Origin: Agrocybe praecox
Taxonomy: Eukaryota > Basidiomycota > Agaricomycetes > Agaricales > Agrocybaceae
NCBI GenBank assembly: GCA_964017145.1
Contig: CAXHKQ010000211.1
Location: forward strand, 1-64,000
Length of the DNA stretch: 64,000 nucleotides
Reading direction: 5' to 3'
Shown here one piece after another: positions 1 through 10,421 of this stretch (position 1 is the first letter of the stretch; every line of letters begins with the position of its first letter). Made by a program: the position numbers and the translations under genes. The notes under the pieces are model-generated. The model was given only the letters and a program-made list of their open reading frames with translations, searched no databases and was not told the DNA's origin.

Positions 1-2820
1 AAAACCGTTAAGGATGTCAAACGCAACTTCTTTGAACTTCGGATCACAGAAATCGCATACACCAACAGACGCCCGTGGGACCTAATGGAATGGGTCAAAC
101 AGCGCAAGTTACCCGCCTGCGAAGCTATCCAATACCAAGGACAGCCCTGCCATGGAATGGACTCCCTATGGGATGCCCTCCATAACACCTACAACTCGGC
201 CTCCGGCCGAGTGGTAGATCTTACAGTGCTAGATCCCCTCCCTACCCTCCAGGAAAGGGACTGGCCCCCATTCTCCAAGTTAGAACTGGACGAGGCGCTC
301 ACGTCTTGTTCAAGTCTATCCTCCCCAGGCCCGGACCATGTGTCCTGGCCAGTTCTCAAAGAAGTTGTGAAGCAGCTTGCTGCTTCACAACTTCTTCTCG
401 ACCTAGCCAACGCCTGCATTCGTGTCGGGCATTGGCCGAGGCATTTTGAGGAATCGACTTCAGTAATCATACCGAAGCCGGGCAAACCTACATATTCAGA
501 CCCCAAAGCGTTCCGGCCCATTGTGCTGTTGAACACCACGGGGAAACTCATTGAGAAGATGATCTCGAATCGTCTTCAATATGACATGATCAAGTTTGAC
601 CTTGTTCATCCTAACCAAGTCGGAGGAGTGCGCCAGCGCTCAACCGAGGACGCAGGGCTGTACCTTACCCATCTGATTCGCACCGGGTGGACTAAGGGAC
701 TCAAGACCAGTGTTGTCGCTTTTGACATCGCCCAGTTCTTCCCATCTCTTAACCATGATATGCTCAAGGCAATACTCAGGAAGCAGGGGTTCTCGCCATT
801 AGTGGCGCGGTTCTTCTCATCATACCTCGTTGACCGATACACATCTTATAGGTGGAATTCGTTCACATCCGACCCCCGGCAGGCAGACGTCGGCGTGGGA
901 CAAGGCTCCGCCTTGTCCCCCGTCCTCTCAGCATTGTACATCGCTCCGGTGATGAAGTTATACCATATGGAAGAGATATCCCTCAAGACATCACTTCTAT
1001 CCTACGTGGACGACGGCACATGTATTGCCCAGGCCAAAACTCTCCAGGAGAACACGGTAACCCTCGCGGCTGCATATGCAGTCCTCCTTCGACTCTTTAC
1101 TGCCATCGGACTCATACTTGAACACAACAAATCCGAATACACTTGCTTCGACCGGTCGCATAACTACGACCCGCTACCTCTCGACCTCGGCTACGCCCCC
1201 TATACGGGAGACACCCCTCTTCGCCCTAAGCGCGTCTGGCGCTACTTGGGCTTCTACTTTGACCGCAAGCTCACATTCAAGGAGCATGTGCGGTTCTACT
1301 CTACCAAGTCTCTATCATCGGTGAAAGCCATGAAGATGCTTGGAAGTTCAACTCGAGGTCTCCATCCCAAGGAGAAGCGACTACTGTACCGTGCATGTGC
1401 CTTACCAATCGCAACGTACGGATATCGTCTGTGGTACTTCGAAGGCTCCCGTTCCAAGGGGGCTCTCGAAGATCTGCGCAAAATGCAGCGTAAAGCGGCA
1501 CTTTGGATTACAGGTGCGTTTCGCACCTCCCCCACAGGCGGGGTCGAGGCCCTTGCAGGCCTCATCCCCGTCCACCTCCATCTGAAGAAACTAGGTGGCA
1601 GGTCCAACTATCGGGCTGCCACGTTATCAGACACCCATCCGCTTAGGGCGCTCCTCTCCGAAGAGCACCACAAGCGGGCTGACGTTCATTCATTGGCAAT
1701 CTCAAGGCTTACTCCTGCTCAGAAAGCAAAGGTAGGAGGAGCCCTCATGGAGATCGACCGTCATCTGCCTGAACTCACAGAGTCTTTCTTGCCTGTCGCG
1801 ACAGAGGCTCGCCCTGGAAACAGGCTGCTGGACTTGTACAGCACGCGCTTCACATTCGAACCATGCCCAACCGACGAGGCGTCAGGTCAGGCAGTGCTCA
1901 TTGAACTCAACAAGTTCCTCAAAGAGGCACAGAAAGAAGATACAACGGTGTATTGTGCGGTCGACGCTTCGGTGCCGAACGACGTACAACGACAGGCGGT
2001 CTCGACTGCCCTATTATACCGGGGACACGAACGAACTCATACCGTTTGGCATCCTGCCGGACGAGTCACTGCACTGGATGCAGAACTCTTTGCCATCCGC
2101 TCAGCGATAGTTCTTGCCACCCAGCAGGACAATTGCGAACGAATTGTTATATTCACCGACTCGATGGCTTCGGCCAAACGAGCACTGGATCCCACCCTCC
2201 ATAGTGGCCAAGGACACTCTTTGGCCATCTGTCGAGCCTTACAACCGTGGCTAGAAGAAGATGCCGCGTGCCACGTAGACTTCATTCAGGTTCCGTCGAA
2301 ACTGAAGTGGAAGATACACCAAGAAGCCAATGACATTAGTCGGGCTCAAGTCGAACCTGTCGGGGATCACCCGGCTACTTCCTTGGATAGTGTACGGAAG
2401 GTCATCACTAAAACAGTTCAGGAGGATTGGAAGATACTCTTCCGAGACCCCAACTACCGAGGACATAATTTTATGCGCCTCAAGAATCTCGCCGGGGATT
2501 TACTCGAGCCGACATACCTTAACGAAGGTACTTGGCTCCGCGAAGTGAAAGGCGAGCTAGTAATGCTCGTCGCGAGGATGAATAGATGCATCCTCAATCA
2601 CGCTCCGATTGGCGCTTATTACGAGCGCTTCAACATTCAAGAACCCCATGCATGCGAATGCGGCCACCACCTGCAAACGCGCGCACATATATTGCAAGTA
2701 TGTACAAAACATACACACGAACACGACGGCCGGTCACCGGAACTTCTGGTGCACCTGATCAAATTCCAGGATGACAACGACTCAGCGTTTGCGTTCAGGC
2801 GACCCGCAGGGGTTGGATAA
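1..2820 (+). CDS. LINE L1 ORF2, C-terminal part: reverse transcriptase and RNase H
   Basis: Open from the first base of the window to TAA at 2818-2820, with no internal stop; the first ATG at 85 is not the real start because the frame is open upstream and matches the endonuclease-RT linker of L3. Visible parts are the RT fingers and palm (AFDIAQFFPSLN, GVGQGSALSPVLSALY, catalytic YVDD near 1010), RNase H (CAVDASVPND, DAELFAIR, FTDSMAS, HQEANDIS) and a C-terminal Cys/His cluster (CECGHHLQ...C). The product would copy LINE RNA at a nicked target. RNase H after RT, in a fungus, fits the Tad1 clade. The EN domain lies outside the window. Whether the whole element is intact cannot be seen. Confidence 0.93.
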   Translation, partial: KTVKDVKRNFFELRITEIAYTNRRPWDLMEWVKQRKLPACEAIQYQGQPCHGMDSLWDALHNTYNSASGRVVDLTVLDPLPTLQERDWPPFSKLELDEALTSCSSLSSPGPDHVSWPVLKEVVKQLAASQLLLDLANACIRVGHWPRHFEESTSVIIPKPGKPTYSDPKAFRPIVLLNTTGKLIEKMISNRLQYDMIKFDLVHPNQVGGVRQRSTEDAGLYLTHLIRTGWTKGLKTSVVAFDIAQFFPSLNHDMLKAILRKQGFSPLVARFFSSYLVDRYTSYRWNSFTSDPRQADVGVGQGSALSPVLSALYIAPVMKLYHMEEISLKTSLLSYVDDGTCIAQAKTLQENTVTLAAAYAVLLRLFTAIGLILEHNKSEYTCFDRSHNYDPLPLDLGYAPYTGDTPLRPKRVWRYLGFYFDRKLTFKEHVRFYSTKSLSSVKAMKMLGSSTRGLHPKEKRLLYRACALPIATYGYRLWYFEGSRSKGALEDLRKMQRKAALWITGAFRTSPTGGVEALAGLIPVHLHLKKLGGRSNYRAATLSDTHPLRALLSEEHHKRADVHSLAISRLTPAQKAKVGGALMEIDRHLPELTESFLPVATEARPGNRLLDLYSTRFTFEPCPTDEASGQAVLIELNKFLKEAQKEDTTVYCAVDASVPNDVQRQAVSTALLYRGHERTHTVWHPAGRVTALDAELFAIRSAIVLATQQDNCERIVIFTDSMASAKRALDPTLHSGQGHSLAICRALQPWLEEDAACHVDFIQVPSKLKWKIHQEANDISRAQVEPVGDHPATSLDSVRKVITKTVQEDWKILFRDPNYRGHNFMRLKNLAGDLLEPTYLNEGTWLREVKGELVMLVARMNRCILNHAPIGAYYERFNIQEPHACECGHHLQTRAHILQVCTKHTHEHDGRSPELLVHLIKFQDDNDSAFAFRRPAGVG

Positions 2821-3303
2821 GCAGGTTGGGCTACGGCTCAGCTTGCAGGACATGCTCTTCTCGGACTGCGGAACTTGTTCTGCTCAGTCTTCGGACTCTT
2901 TGCCAGTACAATGGCGCGCGCCTCAGTACTCGGACTTGTGGGATTCGTCCTGACCCTGCGGGGGCGTTCGGGGCCCTTCAGTGGGTACCTTGGTTTGTGG
3001 GCTTCGGCCTGACCCTTCGGGGGCATCCGGGCTAAGCGGAAGCAGCGATGCGACTTGGAACGTGGGGGGACTGCGGGCTGGGTGGGGCGGGGACTGTGGG
3101 CTGGGTGGGGGGTGGATTGCGAGTTGGGTTTGATGCCCGGCCACAATGCCTACACGCTTGCGACGGCGCCCGCGCCGTTGAACCAGCAACATTCTGACCG
3201 CCTATAGCGTAGTATTAAATCTTGCTTAGCATGCTATTGTATGTAACGTAGGGACCGGACTGCAATCGCGCACCGGAATACAAGTGGGACTTCGGTCCTT
3301 TGA

Positions 3304-3308
<5 letters not shown>
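2821..3308 (+). other. L1 3' UTR
   Basis: Noncoding, GC-rich, and alignable to the 3' UTRs of the other LINE copies. It keeps the first hairpin in a changed form (GACGGCGC / GCGCCGTT near 3165-3180) but jumps from GACCGCC straight to TAGCGTAGTA, so hairpins two and three are deleted. It ends with the UUCG hairpin. No gene. Confidence 0.85.
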
Positions 3309-3335
<27 letters not shown>

Positions 3336-3336
<1 letters not shown>

Positions 3337-3808
3337 CAAAGGCAATTGGTTCTGGATGGGTTTTCAAGGTAAAGCACACTGCTTCGGGCTCTGTTGAGCG
3401 CTACAAGGCTCGCATTGTTGCCAAGGGCTACAGCCAATGTCCTGGTGTCGATTACACCGAGGTCTTTGCCTCCACATTTCGTCCTGCAACACTTCGCATG
3501 ATTCTTGCTCTCTCTGCTGTCAATGACTTGGAACTTCGCTCTGTGGACATCTCTGCTGCTTTCACCAATGGTGATCTCGACGAATTCATGTACATGCAAC
3601 AGCCAGAGGGATTCCATGAAGGTGGACCACACAAGGTTTTCAGACTCCGAAAATCACTCTATGGTCTCAAGCAGTCAGCAAGACAGTGGAACATCAAGCT
3701 ACACAATGTGCTCTCTGGAATGGGCTACAAGCAAATTGAAGCAGACAGGTCTGTCTACATCTACTCCAATGGTGATGTTCGCATTTTTGTCCCCATCTAC
3801 ATTGATGA
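3336..3808 (+). pseudogene. Ty1/copia reverse transcriptase fragment
   Basis: About 157 codons of copia RT, from AKAIGSGWVFKV through YKARIVAKGYSQCPG, SVDISAAFTNGDLDE and SLYGLKQSARQWN to FVPIYIDE. It is nearly the same as copia A (8456-8930). It starts immediately after the L1 poly(A) and stops at the 5' junction of L2 near 3808, where the second Asp of the IDD motif would be. Both ends are defined by neighbouring LINEs, so this is an internal scrap. An open frame happens to run from the poly(A) (as Lys codons) through it into L2; that is an accident. Confidence 0.92.
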
Positions 3809-3810
3809 AG

Positions 3811-5856
3811 TCGCGTTACTCGGGCACCAGAACATCAGGGGCGAACAGATCATATTCCGTTGATAGCTTCTGTCAAATTAGGGGATGACGTCGAAGACGT
3901 GATCCGCTTCACTATCGCAAAAGGCTCCGACGCATACAAAGCGTGGAAGCTCGAGCTACCAGGGAAAGTCTCCGCCATAGAAGCGGGACGTCTCGAAACC
4001 AGGGATGACGTTGAACGAGTAGCGCAAGCACTTGCCGACGTTTTCACCGCTGCGTGGGATTCCCATGCAAAGGAGACCCGTATCACAAAGCAATCGAAGC
4101 CATGGTGGAATGACGAGTGCACCAACTCACTTGCCGCATATCGTCTGGATAAAACCGACGAAAAGTGGAAAGCCTTTCGCAAAACCGTTAAGGATGTGAA
4201 GCGCGACTTCTTTGAACTCCGGATCACAGAAATCGCATACACCAACAGACGCCCGTGGGACCTAATGGAATGGGTCAAACAGCGCAAGTTACCCGCCTGT
4301 GAAGCTATCCAATACCAAGGACAGCCCTGCCATGGAATGGACTCCCTATGGGATGCCCTCCATAACACCTACAACTCGGCCTCCGGCCGAGTGGTAGATC
4401 TGACAGTGCTAGATCCCCTCCCTACCCTCCAGGAAAGGGACTGGCCCCCATTCTCCAAGTTAGAATTGGATGAGGCGCTTGCGTCTTGTTCGAGTCTTTC
4501 CTCCCCAGGCCCGGACCATGTGTCCTGGCCAGTTCTCAAAGAAGTTGTGAAGCAGCTTGCTGCTTCACAACTTCTTATCGACCTAGCCAACGCTTGCATT
4601 CGTGTAGGGCATTGGCCGAGGCACTTTAAGGAGTCGACTTCAGTTATCATACCGAAGCCGGGCAAACCTACATACTCAGACCCCAAAGCATTCCGGCCCA
4701 TTGTGCTGTTGAACACTACGGGGAAACTCATAGAGAAGATGATTTCAAATCGCCTTCAATACGACATGATCAAGTTTGATCTAGTTCATCCTAATCAAGT
4801 CGGAGGAGTGCGTCAGCGCTCAACCGAAGATGCAGGGCTGTATCTTACCCATCTGATTCGCACCGGATGGACTAAGGGACTCAAGACTAGCGTTGCCGCT
4901 TTCGACATCGCTCAATTCTTCCCATCTCTCAACCATGACATGCTCAAGGCCATACTCAGGAAGCAGGGATTCTCGCCACTAGTGGCGCGGTTCTTTTCAT
5001 CCTACCTCGTCGATCGATTCACCTCATATAGGTGGAATTCGTTCACATCCGACCCCCGGCAGGCGGATGTTGGTGTGGGACAGGGCTCCGCCCTGTCCCC
5101 CGTCCTCTCAGCTTTGTACATCGCTCCAGTGATGAAGTTATACCACATGGAAGAGATATCTCGCAAGACATCACTTCTATCCTATGTGGACGACGGCACA
5201 TGCATTGCCCAGGCCAAAACTCTCCAGGAGAACACGGTAACCCTCGTGGCTGCCTACACAGTCCTCCTTCGACTCTTCACCGCCATCGGACTTATTCTTG
5301 AACACAACAAATCCGAATACGCTTGCTTCGACCGGTCGCATAACTACGACCCGCCACCTCTCGACCTCGGCTACGCCCCCTATACGGGAGACACCCCTCT
5401 TCGCCCTAAGCGCGTCTGGCGCTACTTGGGCTTCTACTTTGACCGCAAGCTCACATTCAAAGAGCATGTGCGGTTCTACTCTACCAAGTCTCTATCATCG
5501 GTGAAAGCCATGAAGATGCTAGGAAGCTCAACTCGCGGTCTCCATCCTAAGGAGAAACGACTACTATACCGTGCGTGTGTCCTTCCCATCGCAACATACG
5601 GATACCGTCTGTGGTACTTCGAAGGCTCCCGATCTAAGGGAGCCCTCGAGGACTTGCGCAAAATGCAGCGTAAAGTGGCACTTTGGATCACAGGAGCATT
5701 TCGCACCTCCTCCACGGGCGGGGTTGAGGCCCTCGCGGACCTCATCCCCGTCCACCTCCACCTGAAGAAACTAGGCGGCCGGTCCAATTATCGGGCTGCC
5801 ACGTTATCAGAGGCCCGTCCTGGAAACAGGTTATTGGATCTATTCGATGACCGTTT
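3811..5856 (+). pseudogene. LINE L2 ORF2, first part (end of EN, RT), interrupted by copia A
   Basis: The frame is open from the 5' junction to the copia insertion. It encodes the end of the EN domain, the linker and a full RT region (VAAFDIAQFFPSLN, GQGSALSPVLS, YVDDGTC near 5185) and the start of the region before RNase H. An in-frame deletion near 5811 removes about 58 residues compared with L3. At 5857 the frame runs into the copia A LTR, adding a tail that is not LINE protein. The remainder continues at 10422. Without EN and interrupted, it cannot be autonomous. Confidence 0.9.
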
Positions 5857-6293
5857 TGTTAGAATTTGCCCTCCAAGTCCCTACCTTCCAGACCTCTCAG
5901 GAGGTTCATCATACTTCTGTCATCCTGAAACATGCTTCACCTTTCTCACATGTTTCACCCTCTGTTACATGTTTCACTTCCCTTACATGTTTCATCTTCT
6001 CTTACACGTTTCACGCTCTTACATGTTTCACGCTCTTACACATTTCACGTTCTCACACGTTTCACATCTGTTACATCCCTTACATGCCCTAGCATATATA
6101 AGTCTGTAGACCAAAGCCTGAAGTCCCCAGTTACTCACTCTGGACTTCAGGTCAGTAGTATGTCTTATGTCTCAATACACTTAGTTACTCACTCTGGACT
6201 TCAGCTCTTCATAGCTCTTCAGTCCTTCGTCTTGGGTGCACCATATTAGGACACCAGGTAGCTCACGACGTCCCGCACTCGCTCCTTTTAACA
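5857..6293 (+). repeat. Copia A 5' LTR
   Basis: Starts TGTTAGAATTTGCC and ends TTTTAACA. From about 5930 to 6090 it carries an array of about nine diverged units built on TTACATGTTTCAC, and further on a second duplication of AGTTACTCACTCTGGACTTC (near 6129 and 6183). A CATATATAAG box near 6092-6101 could be the promoter, with transcription starting just downstream. Confidence 0.94.
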
Positions 6294-6305
6294 GGTTATG
6301 GGCCC
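6294..6305 (+). other. Copia A primer-binding site (initiator-Met tRNA anticodon-arm type)
   Basis: GGTTATGGGCCC directly follows the 5' LTR. Its complement, GGGCCCATAACC, has the form of the anticodon arm of initiator-Met tRNA, including the CAT anticodon. Priming from an internal cut tRNA fragment is known for Drosophila copia and yeast Ty5. Copia C has the same site in the same place. Confidence 0.72.
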
Positions 6306-6491
6306 CGCGCTTCACGCGCTCTAAATTCGACTTTTATTAACTTGGTCTTATCTTGATCTCGTTGCAATCTTGCTTATTGCGCTCGATCCGTTGCCTCGTT
6401 TGTCTTGTAACTGTCAACAACACTCTTTCGCACTGTTACAACCCACACTACACATTTTTACGCCTCCATCGCACTCCATTCCTTTGCAATC
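6306..6491 (+). other. Copia A leader
   Basis: Pyrimidine-rich noncoding leader between the primer site and the short gag remnant. In a complete element a gag frame of several hundred codons should follow; it is absent here. No gene seen. Confidence 0.7.
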
Positions 6492-6806
6492 ATGTCATTT
6501 GTCACACATGCTCAATCTCACTCCACCAGTCCTTCCCTTCCTATCATCTGTTCCTTTTGTGGCATGAACTCCCACATCATCCACAGTTGTCCTTGCTTTC
6601 TCAAGGCACAGAAGGGCACACAGGACGATGCAAGGAGCCTTGAATGGGCTGGCAGTGCTAGTGCATTGTCTACCACCTCAGATCCAGACAATTTGGACTT
6701 TGACTGGCTTGCAGACACAGGAGCCACAAGCCATATGACCCCACATCGCCAGTGGATTCAGAACTACACTGAATTTCGCGTCCCAATCAAGCTGGCTGAT
6801 CACACA
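6492..6806 (+). pseudogene. Copia A gag remnant and protease
   Basis: A short frame from ATG at 6492. It has one CCHC zinc knuckle (CSFCGMNSHIIHSC) and the aspartic-protease region with the DTGA motif (DWLADTGATSHMTPH). Almost all of the capsid part of gag is gone. Near 6806-6811 the sequence jumps (GATCACACAACT then CAAAGGCAAC), deleting about 190 bp that copia B still has at about 12185-12375. The jump also changes frame, so protease is not in frame with integrase. After the jump this frame reads nonsense until 6962. Confidence 0.85.
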
Positions 6807-6861
6807 ACTCAAAGGCAACACACTCTTCACTGCCAGAGTCACAGACAGCAACAATGGCATT

Positions 6862-9800
6862 TTGAACGCCACTACAGAGCCCATGGAGCATGCCAATGCT
6901 GCTTCAACTCTTCCTATGGATGCCAGCCTCTGGCACCAGCGCTTTTGCCACCACAGCACTGACAGTGTGCACAAACTTGTCAAAGACAAACTTGTCATTG
7001 GACTCATCATCACATCTGACTCCAAACCAGACCCCATCTGTGAACCTTGCTTAGCTGGCAAGATGGTTTCCTCTCCTTTCCCCAGCTCATCTCGCATTTC
7101 TACCTCTCCACTGGAACTCATTCATTCTGATCTTCATGGTCCTCTTCCTGTTGCATCTCAAGAAGGCTACCGCTACTGGGTTACCTTTATTGATGACTGC
7201 ACCAAGCTCAAAGCCATCATGTTTTTGAAGCGAAAAAGCGACACCTTTGAAGCATTCAAGACATTCAAGGCTTATGCTGAGAACCAGCTGGATGCAAAAA
7301 TCAAAGCTTTGCAAGATGACAAGGCTGGAGAGTACATGTCCAATGCTTTCATCAAGTTTACAGATGACTGTGGGATTGTTAGGCGCCATAGCACCAGGAA
7401 CAGGCCACAGCAGAATGGAGTTGCAGAGAGAGCCAACAGGACTATTGCTGATCACGCCACTGCCATGCTTGTTCAAGCCAACCTCCCTGCTTCATTTTGG
7501 ATGCTTGCTGTGTCTGCTTATGTGCACGTCTGGAATCGCCTTCCTACAGCCCCACTGCCTGGTACAACACCCTACACTGAGTGGTACAAGAAGAAACCAG
7601 ATGTCAGCAATTTGCGCGTTTTTGGCTGTGCTGCATATGTCTACATTCAGAGAGACAAGAGGAAGTCACTCCAACCACACATGGAGAAATGTATCTTTGT
7701 TGGCTATCCTACTGGCTACAAGGGCTGGCGCTTTTTCAACCCTATCACCAAGAAGTTTATCATCTCTGAAAGGGCTGTTTTTGACGAAAGGAGCTTTCCT
7801 GGACTCAAACACTCTGACTCAATCAACCTTTTCCCTACTGGTTCGCTTTCACCACTTTTAGAGTCTGTGGATATGCCAGATTTGGGGGGGGATGATGATG
7901 ATGCTTCAAATCTCCCAAATCACACTCCTAACGCTCCAAATGCGCCCCAACCACTTCCAGCACCTCCTGCTGCACCTGCTGACGTTCCAAACGTTCCAAA
8001 CGCTCCAAATGTCGCAAACTCGCCATCTGATGCACACACTCCTGTACCTGCACCCAACACACCAAAGACTGAACCAGAAACAACACCACTTCCAGACAGT
8101 CCTCCACACACACCTCCACCACCTGCTTTGTCTCCCTTGCCTCCTGCACCACCACCTGCTCCTAGAAAGCGAACTGGTCGATCTGCCCAACCTCCTGAAC
8201 CTCAGCCTGAGCCCAGACGCTCTAACAGGCAAACAAAGCCACCAGGAGAGTGGTGGGTTGTCCAAACTGCTCAGGATGATATGGATGGTCTTGATCATGT
8301 CCAATTTGCTGGTGCTGCGTCGACTTCAGACCCTCGAAATTACAGAGAGGCCATGAAAAGCGAAGATGCAGACAAGTGGTCAGAGGCTGCAAAAGCAGAG
8401 TACTTCACTCTTGCTGGAAATGACACTTGGGAGTTGGTTGATTTACCAGCTGGTGCAAAGGCAATTGGTTCTGGATGGGTTTTCAAGGTAAAGCGCACCG
8501 CTTCTGGCTCTGTTGAGCGCTACAAGGCTCGCATTGTTGCCAAGGGCTACAGCCAATGCCCTGGAGTCGATTACACTGAGGTCTTTGCCCCCACATTTCG
8601 TCCTGCAACACTTCGCATGATTCTGGCTCTCTCTGCTGTCAATGACCTTGAACTTCGCTCTGTGGACATCTCTGCTGCTTTCACCAATGGTGATCTCGAT
8701 GAATTCATCTACATGCAACAACCAGAGGGATTCCATGAAGGTGGACCAAACAAGGTGTTCAGACTCCGAAAATCACTCTATGGTCTCAAGCAGTCAGCAA
8801 GACAGTGGAACATCAAGCTACACAGTGTACTCTCTGGAATGGGCTACAAGCGAATTGAAGCAGACAGATCAGTCTACATCTACTCCAATGGTGATGTTCG
8901 CATTTTTGTCCCCATCTACATTGATGACATTACCTTTGCATCGAAATCCACCACTGCTGTTGATGCTGCTGTGAAGGAGCTTGCATCGCACTTCAAATGC
9001 AGAGACCTGGGTGCTACAGAGTTCCTCCTTGGTATTGGCATCACCAGAGATCGCTCAAAACGCTCCATTACCCTCCACCAGCGCCAGTTTATTTTGGACA
9101 TGCTAGAGCGCTATGGTATGTCTGACTGCCATCCTGTCCTCACTCCTATGACTCCCAACACTGTCCTAACCAAGGAGATGGGCGCTTCCACACCAGAAGA
9201 CATTGAATTCATGCAAACCATTCCCTATCTCAGTGCCATTGGCACTCTCCAATATCTTGCCACCATGACTCGTCTTGACATTGCCTATGTGGTCGCTTTC
9301 CTTGCACGCTTCAGCTCCAATCCAGGCCCTAAGCACTGGTCAGCAGTCAAGCACTTGTTCCGCTACCTCAAAGGAACACTGGAACACAAGCTGCACTACT
9401 CTGGTGAACTTGGTGCTGACGTCTTCACTGCTTACTGTGATGCTGCTCATGGTGATTGCAAGGACACTGGACGCTCTACTGCAGGTTACTTGACCATGAT
9501 GGCTGGTGGTGCAATCAGTTGGAGCAGCAAACTCCAGACAGTTGTGGCGCTTTCTACCACAGAAGCAGAGTACATTGCTGCTGTTGAAGCTGGCAAGGAA
9601 ATTGCATGGATGCGCAACATACTCAATGAGTTTGGCTTCGCTTTGGACACCCCCACTCCTCTCAACATTGACAACCAGTCAGCAATCAGTGTGTCCAAGA
9701 ACCCAGAACACCATGGACGCATGAAGCACTTGGATTTGCGCTTTTATTGGCTCAGGGATGCTGTCCATGACAAGATGATCCATCCCATCTACATTCCCAC

Positions 9801-9888
9801 CAAGGAGCAACTTGCAGACATCCTCACCAAGGCACTACCAGCTGAGCAAGTCAAATACTGCAGGGACAATGTTGGCATTATGGTATAA
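6862..9888 (+). CDS. Copia A pol: integrase, reverse transcriptase, RNase H
   Basis: A 1008-codon frame; related coding sequence opens slightly upstream (about 6810) without an ATG. In order: pre-integrase zinc finger (WHQRFCHH...CEPCLAGK, residues about 25-75), integrase core (IDDCTK, DDKAGEY, NGVAERANRTI), a Pro/Ala-rich spacer (about 345-450), RT (AIGSGWVFKV; catalytic IYIDD near residue 690) and RNase H (YCDAAHGD, STTEAEYIA, DNQSAI). The stop at 9886-9888 precedes a G-run (about 9972-9978) that would be the polypurine tract next to the 3' LTR. All catalytic motifs look intact, but without gag and in-frame protease the element would need proteins from a related copy. Confidence 0.93.
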   Translation: MNATTEPMEHANAASTLPMDASLWHQRFCHHSTDSVHKLVKDKLVIGLIITSDSKPDPICEPCLAGKMVSSPFPSSSRISTSPLELIHSDLHGPLPVASQEGYRYWVTFIDDCTKLKAIMFLKRKSDTFEAFKTFKAYAENQLDAKIKALQDDKAGEYMSNAFIKFTDDCGIVRRHSTRNRPQQNGVAERANRTIADHATAMLVQANLPASFWMLAVSAYVHVWNRLPTAPLPGTTPYTEWYKKKPDVSNLRVFGCAAYVYIQRDKRKSLQPHMEKCIFVGYPTGYKGWRFFNPITKKFIISERAVFDERSFPGLKHSDSINLFPTGSLSPLLESVDMPDLGGDDDDASNLPNHTPNAPNAPQPLPAPPAAPADVPNVPNAPNVANSPSDAHTPVPAPNTPKTEPETTPLPDSPPHTPPPPALSPLPPAPPPAPRKRTGRSAQPPEPQPEPRRSNRQTKPPGEWWVVQTAQDDMDGLDHVQFAGAASTSDPRNYREAMKSEDADKWSEAAKAEYFTLAGNDTWELVDLPAGAKAIGSGWVFKVKRTASGSVERYKARIVAKGYSQCPGVDYTEVFAPTFRPATLRMILALSAVNDLELRSVDISAAFTNGDLDEFIYMQQPEGFHEGGPNKVFRLRKSLYGLKQSARQWNIKLHSVLSGMGYKRIEADRSVYIYSNGDVRIFVPIYIDDITFASKSTTAVDAAVKELASHFKCRDLGATEFLLGIGITRDRSKRSITLHQRQFILDMLERYGMSDCHPVLTPMTPNTVLTKEMGASTPEDIEFMQTIPYLSAIGTLQYLATMTRLDIAYVVAFLARFSSNPGPKHWSAVKHLFRYLKGTLEHKLHYSGELGADVFTAYCDAAHGDCKDTGRSTAGYLTMMAGGAISWSSKLQTVVALSTTEAEYIAAVEAGKEIAWMRNILNEFGFALDTPTPLNIDNQSAISVSKNPEHHGRMKHLDLRFYWLRDAVHDKMIHPIYIPTKEQLADILTKALPAEQVKYCRDNVGIMV

Positions 9889-9979
9889 CTCTACTTTGCA
9901 TTTTCGCTTTTTCACCTCCTTCCTTCCTTTCATTTTCTTTCTGTCTTTCAGTTTGTAGACTTGTCAGATCATGGGGGGG

Positions 9980-10416
9980 TGTTAGAATTTGCCCTCCAAG
10001 TCCCTACCTTCCAGACCTCTCAGGAGGTTCATCATACTTCTGTCATCCTGAAACATGCTTCACCTTTCTCACATGTTTCACCCTCTGTTACATGTTTCAC
10101 TTCCCTTACATGTTTCATCTTCTCTTACACGTTTCACGCTCTTACATGTTTCACGCTCTTACACATTTCACGTTCTCACACGTTTCACATCTGTTACATC
10201 CCTTACATGCCCTAGCATATATAAGTCTGTAGACCAAAGCCTGAAGTCCCCAGTTACTCACTCTGGACTTCAGGTCAGTAGTATGTCTTATGTCTCAATA
10301 CACTTAGTTACTCACTCTGGACTTCAGCTCTTCATAGCTCTTCAGTCCTTCGTCTTGGGTGCACCATATTAGGACACCAGGTAGCTCACGACGTCCCGCA
10401 CTCGCTCCCTTTAACA
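9980..10416 (+). repeat. Copia A 3' LTR
   Basis: A 437-bp copy of the 5' LTR with the same internal array (about 10053-10213). It is preceded by the polypurine tract ATGGGGGGG and followed by TGTTT of the target duplication and resumed L2 sequence (CACATTCGAACCGTGCCCC). Confidence 0.94.
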
Positions 10417-10421
10417 TGTTT

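Larger units (their letters stand above)
1..3335 (+). mobile_element. LINE copy L1 (Tad1-like non-LTR retrotransposon), 5' part cut by window edge
   Basis: The 3' part of a LINE of the same family as L2-L8. It holds the end of ORF2, a 3' UTR and a 27-nt poly(A) tail at 3309-3335. The last conserved bases before the tail are the UUCG hairpin (GGACTTCGGTCC, ending near 3299) and TTTGATTTTT. The tail is followed directly by copia reverse-transcriptase sequence, so the element seems to have inserted into a copia copy. Its 3' UTR lacks two of the three hairpins present in L2 and L3. Confidence 0.93.
5857..10416 (+). mobile_element. Ty1/copia element A (complete LTR element, internally deleted)
   Basis: An LTR retrotransposon inserted into L2, with 437-bp LTRs at 5857-6293 and 9980-10416. 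Flanking bases are CGTTT (5852-5856) and TGTTT (10417-10421), a 5-bp duplication with one mismatch. The internal region holds a primer site, a short gag-protease remnant, and a long frame for integrase, RT and RNase H in copia order. Most of gag and the protease-to-integrase joint are missing. The LTRs look identical except near their 3' ends (CTCCTTTTAACA against CTCCCTTTAACA), so the insertion is young despite the internal deletion. Confidence 0.95.

Noticed and set aside
85..2820. Reading ATG at 85 as the real start of the L1 ORF2
   Set aside because: The frame is open from base 1 and matches the upstream linker of L3; the start lies outside the window.
3300..3863. Apparent gene starting with a poly-Lys stretch and encoding copia RT
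   Set aside because: The Lys codons are the poly(A) tail of L1 and the end is L2 sequence; the frame is an accidental fusion of three elements.
6353..6643. Frames in the copia A leader as a replacement gag
   Set aside because: They overlap the zinc-knuckle frame, are Leu/His/Cys-rich by chance composition and have no capsid features.
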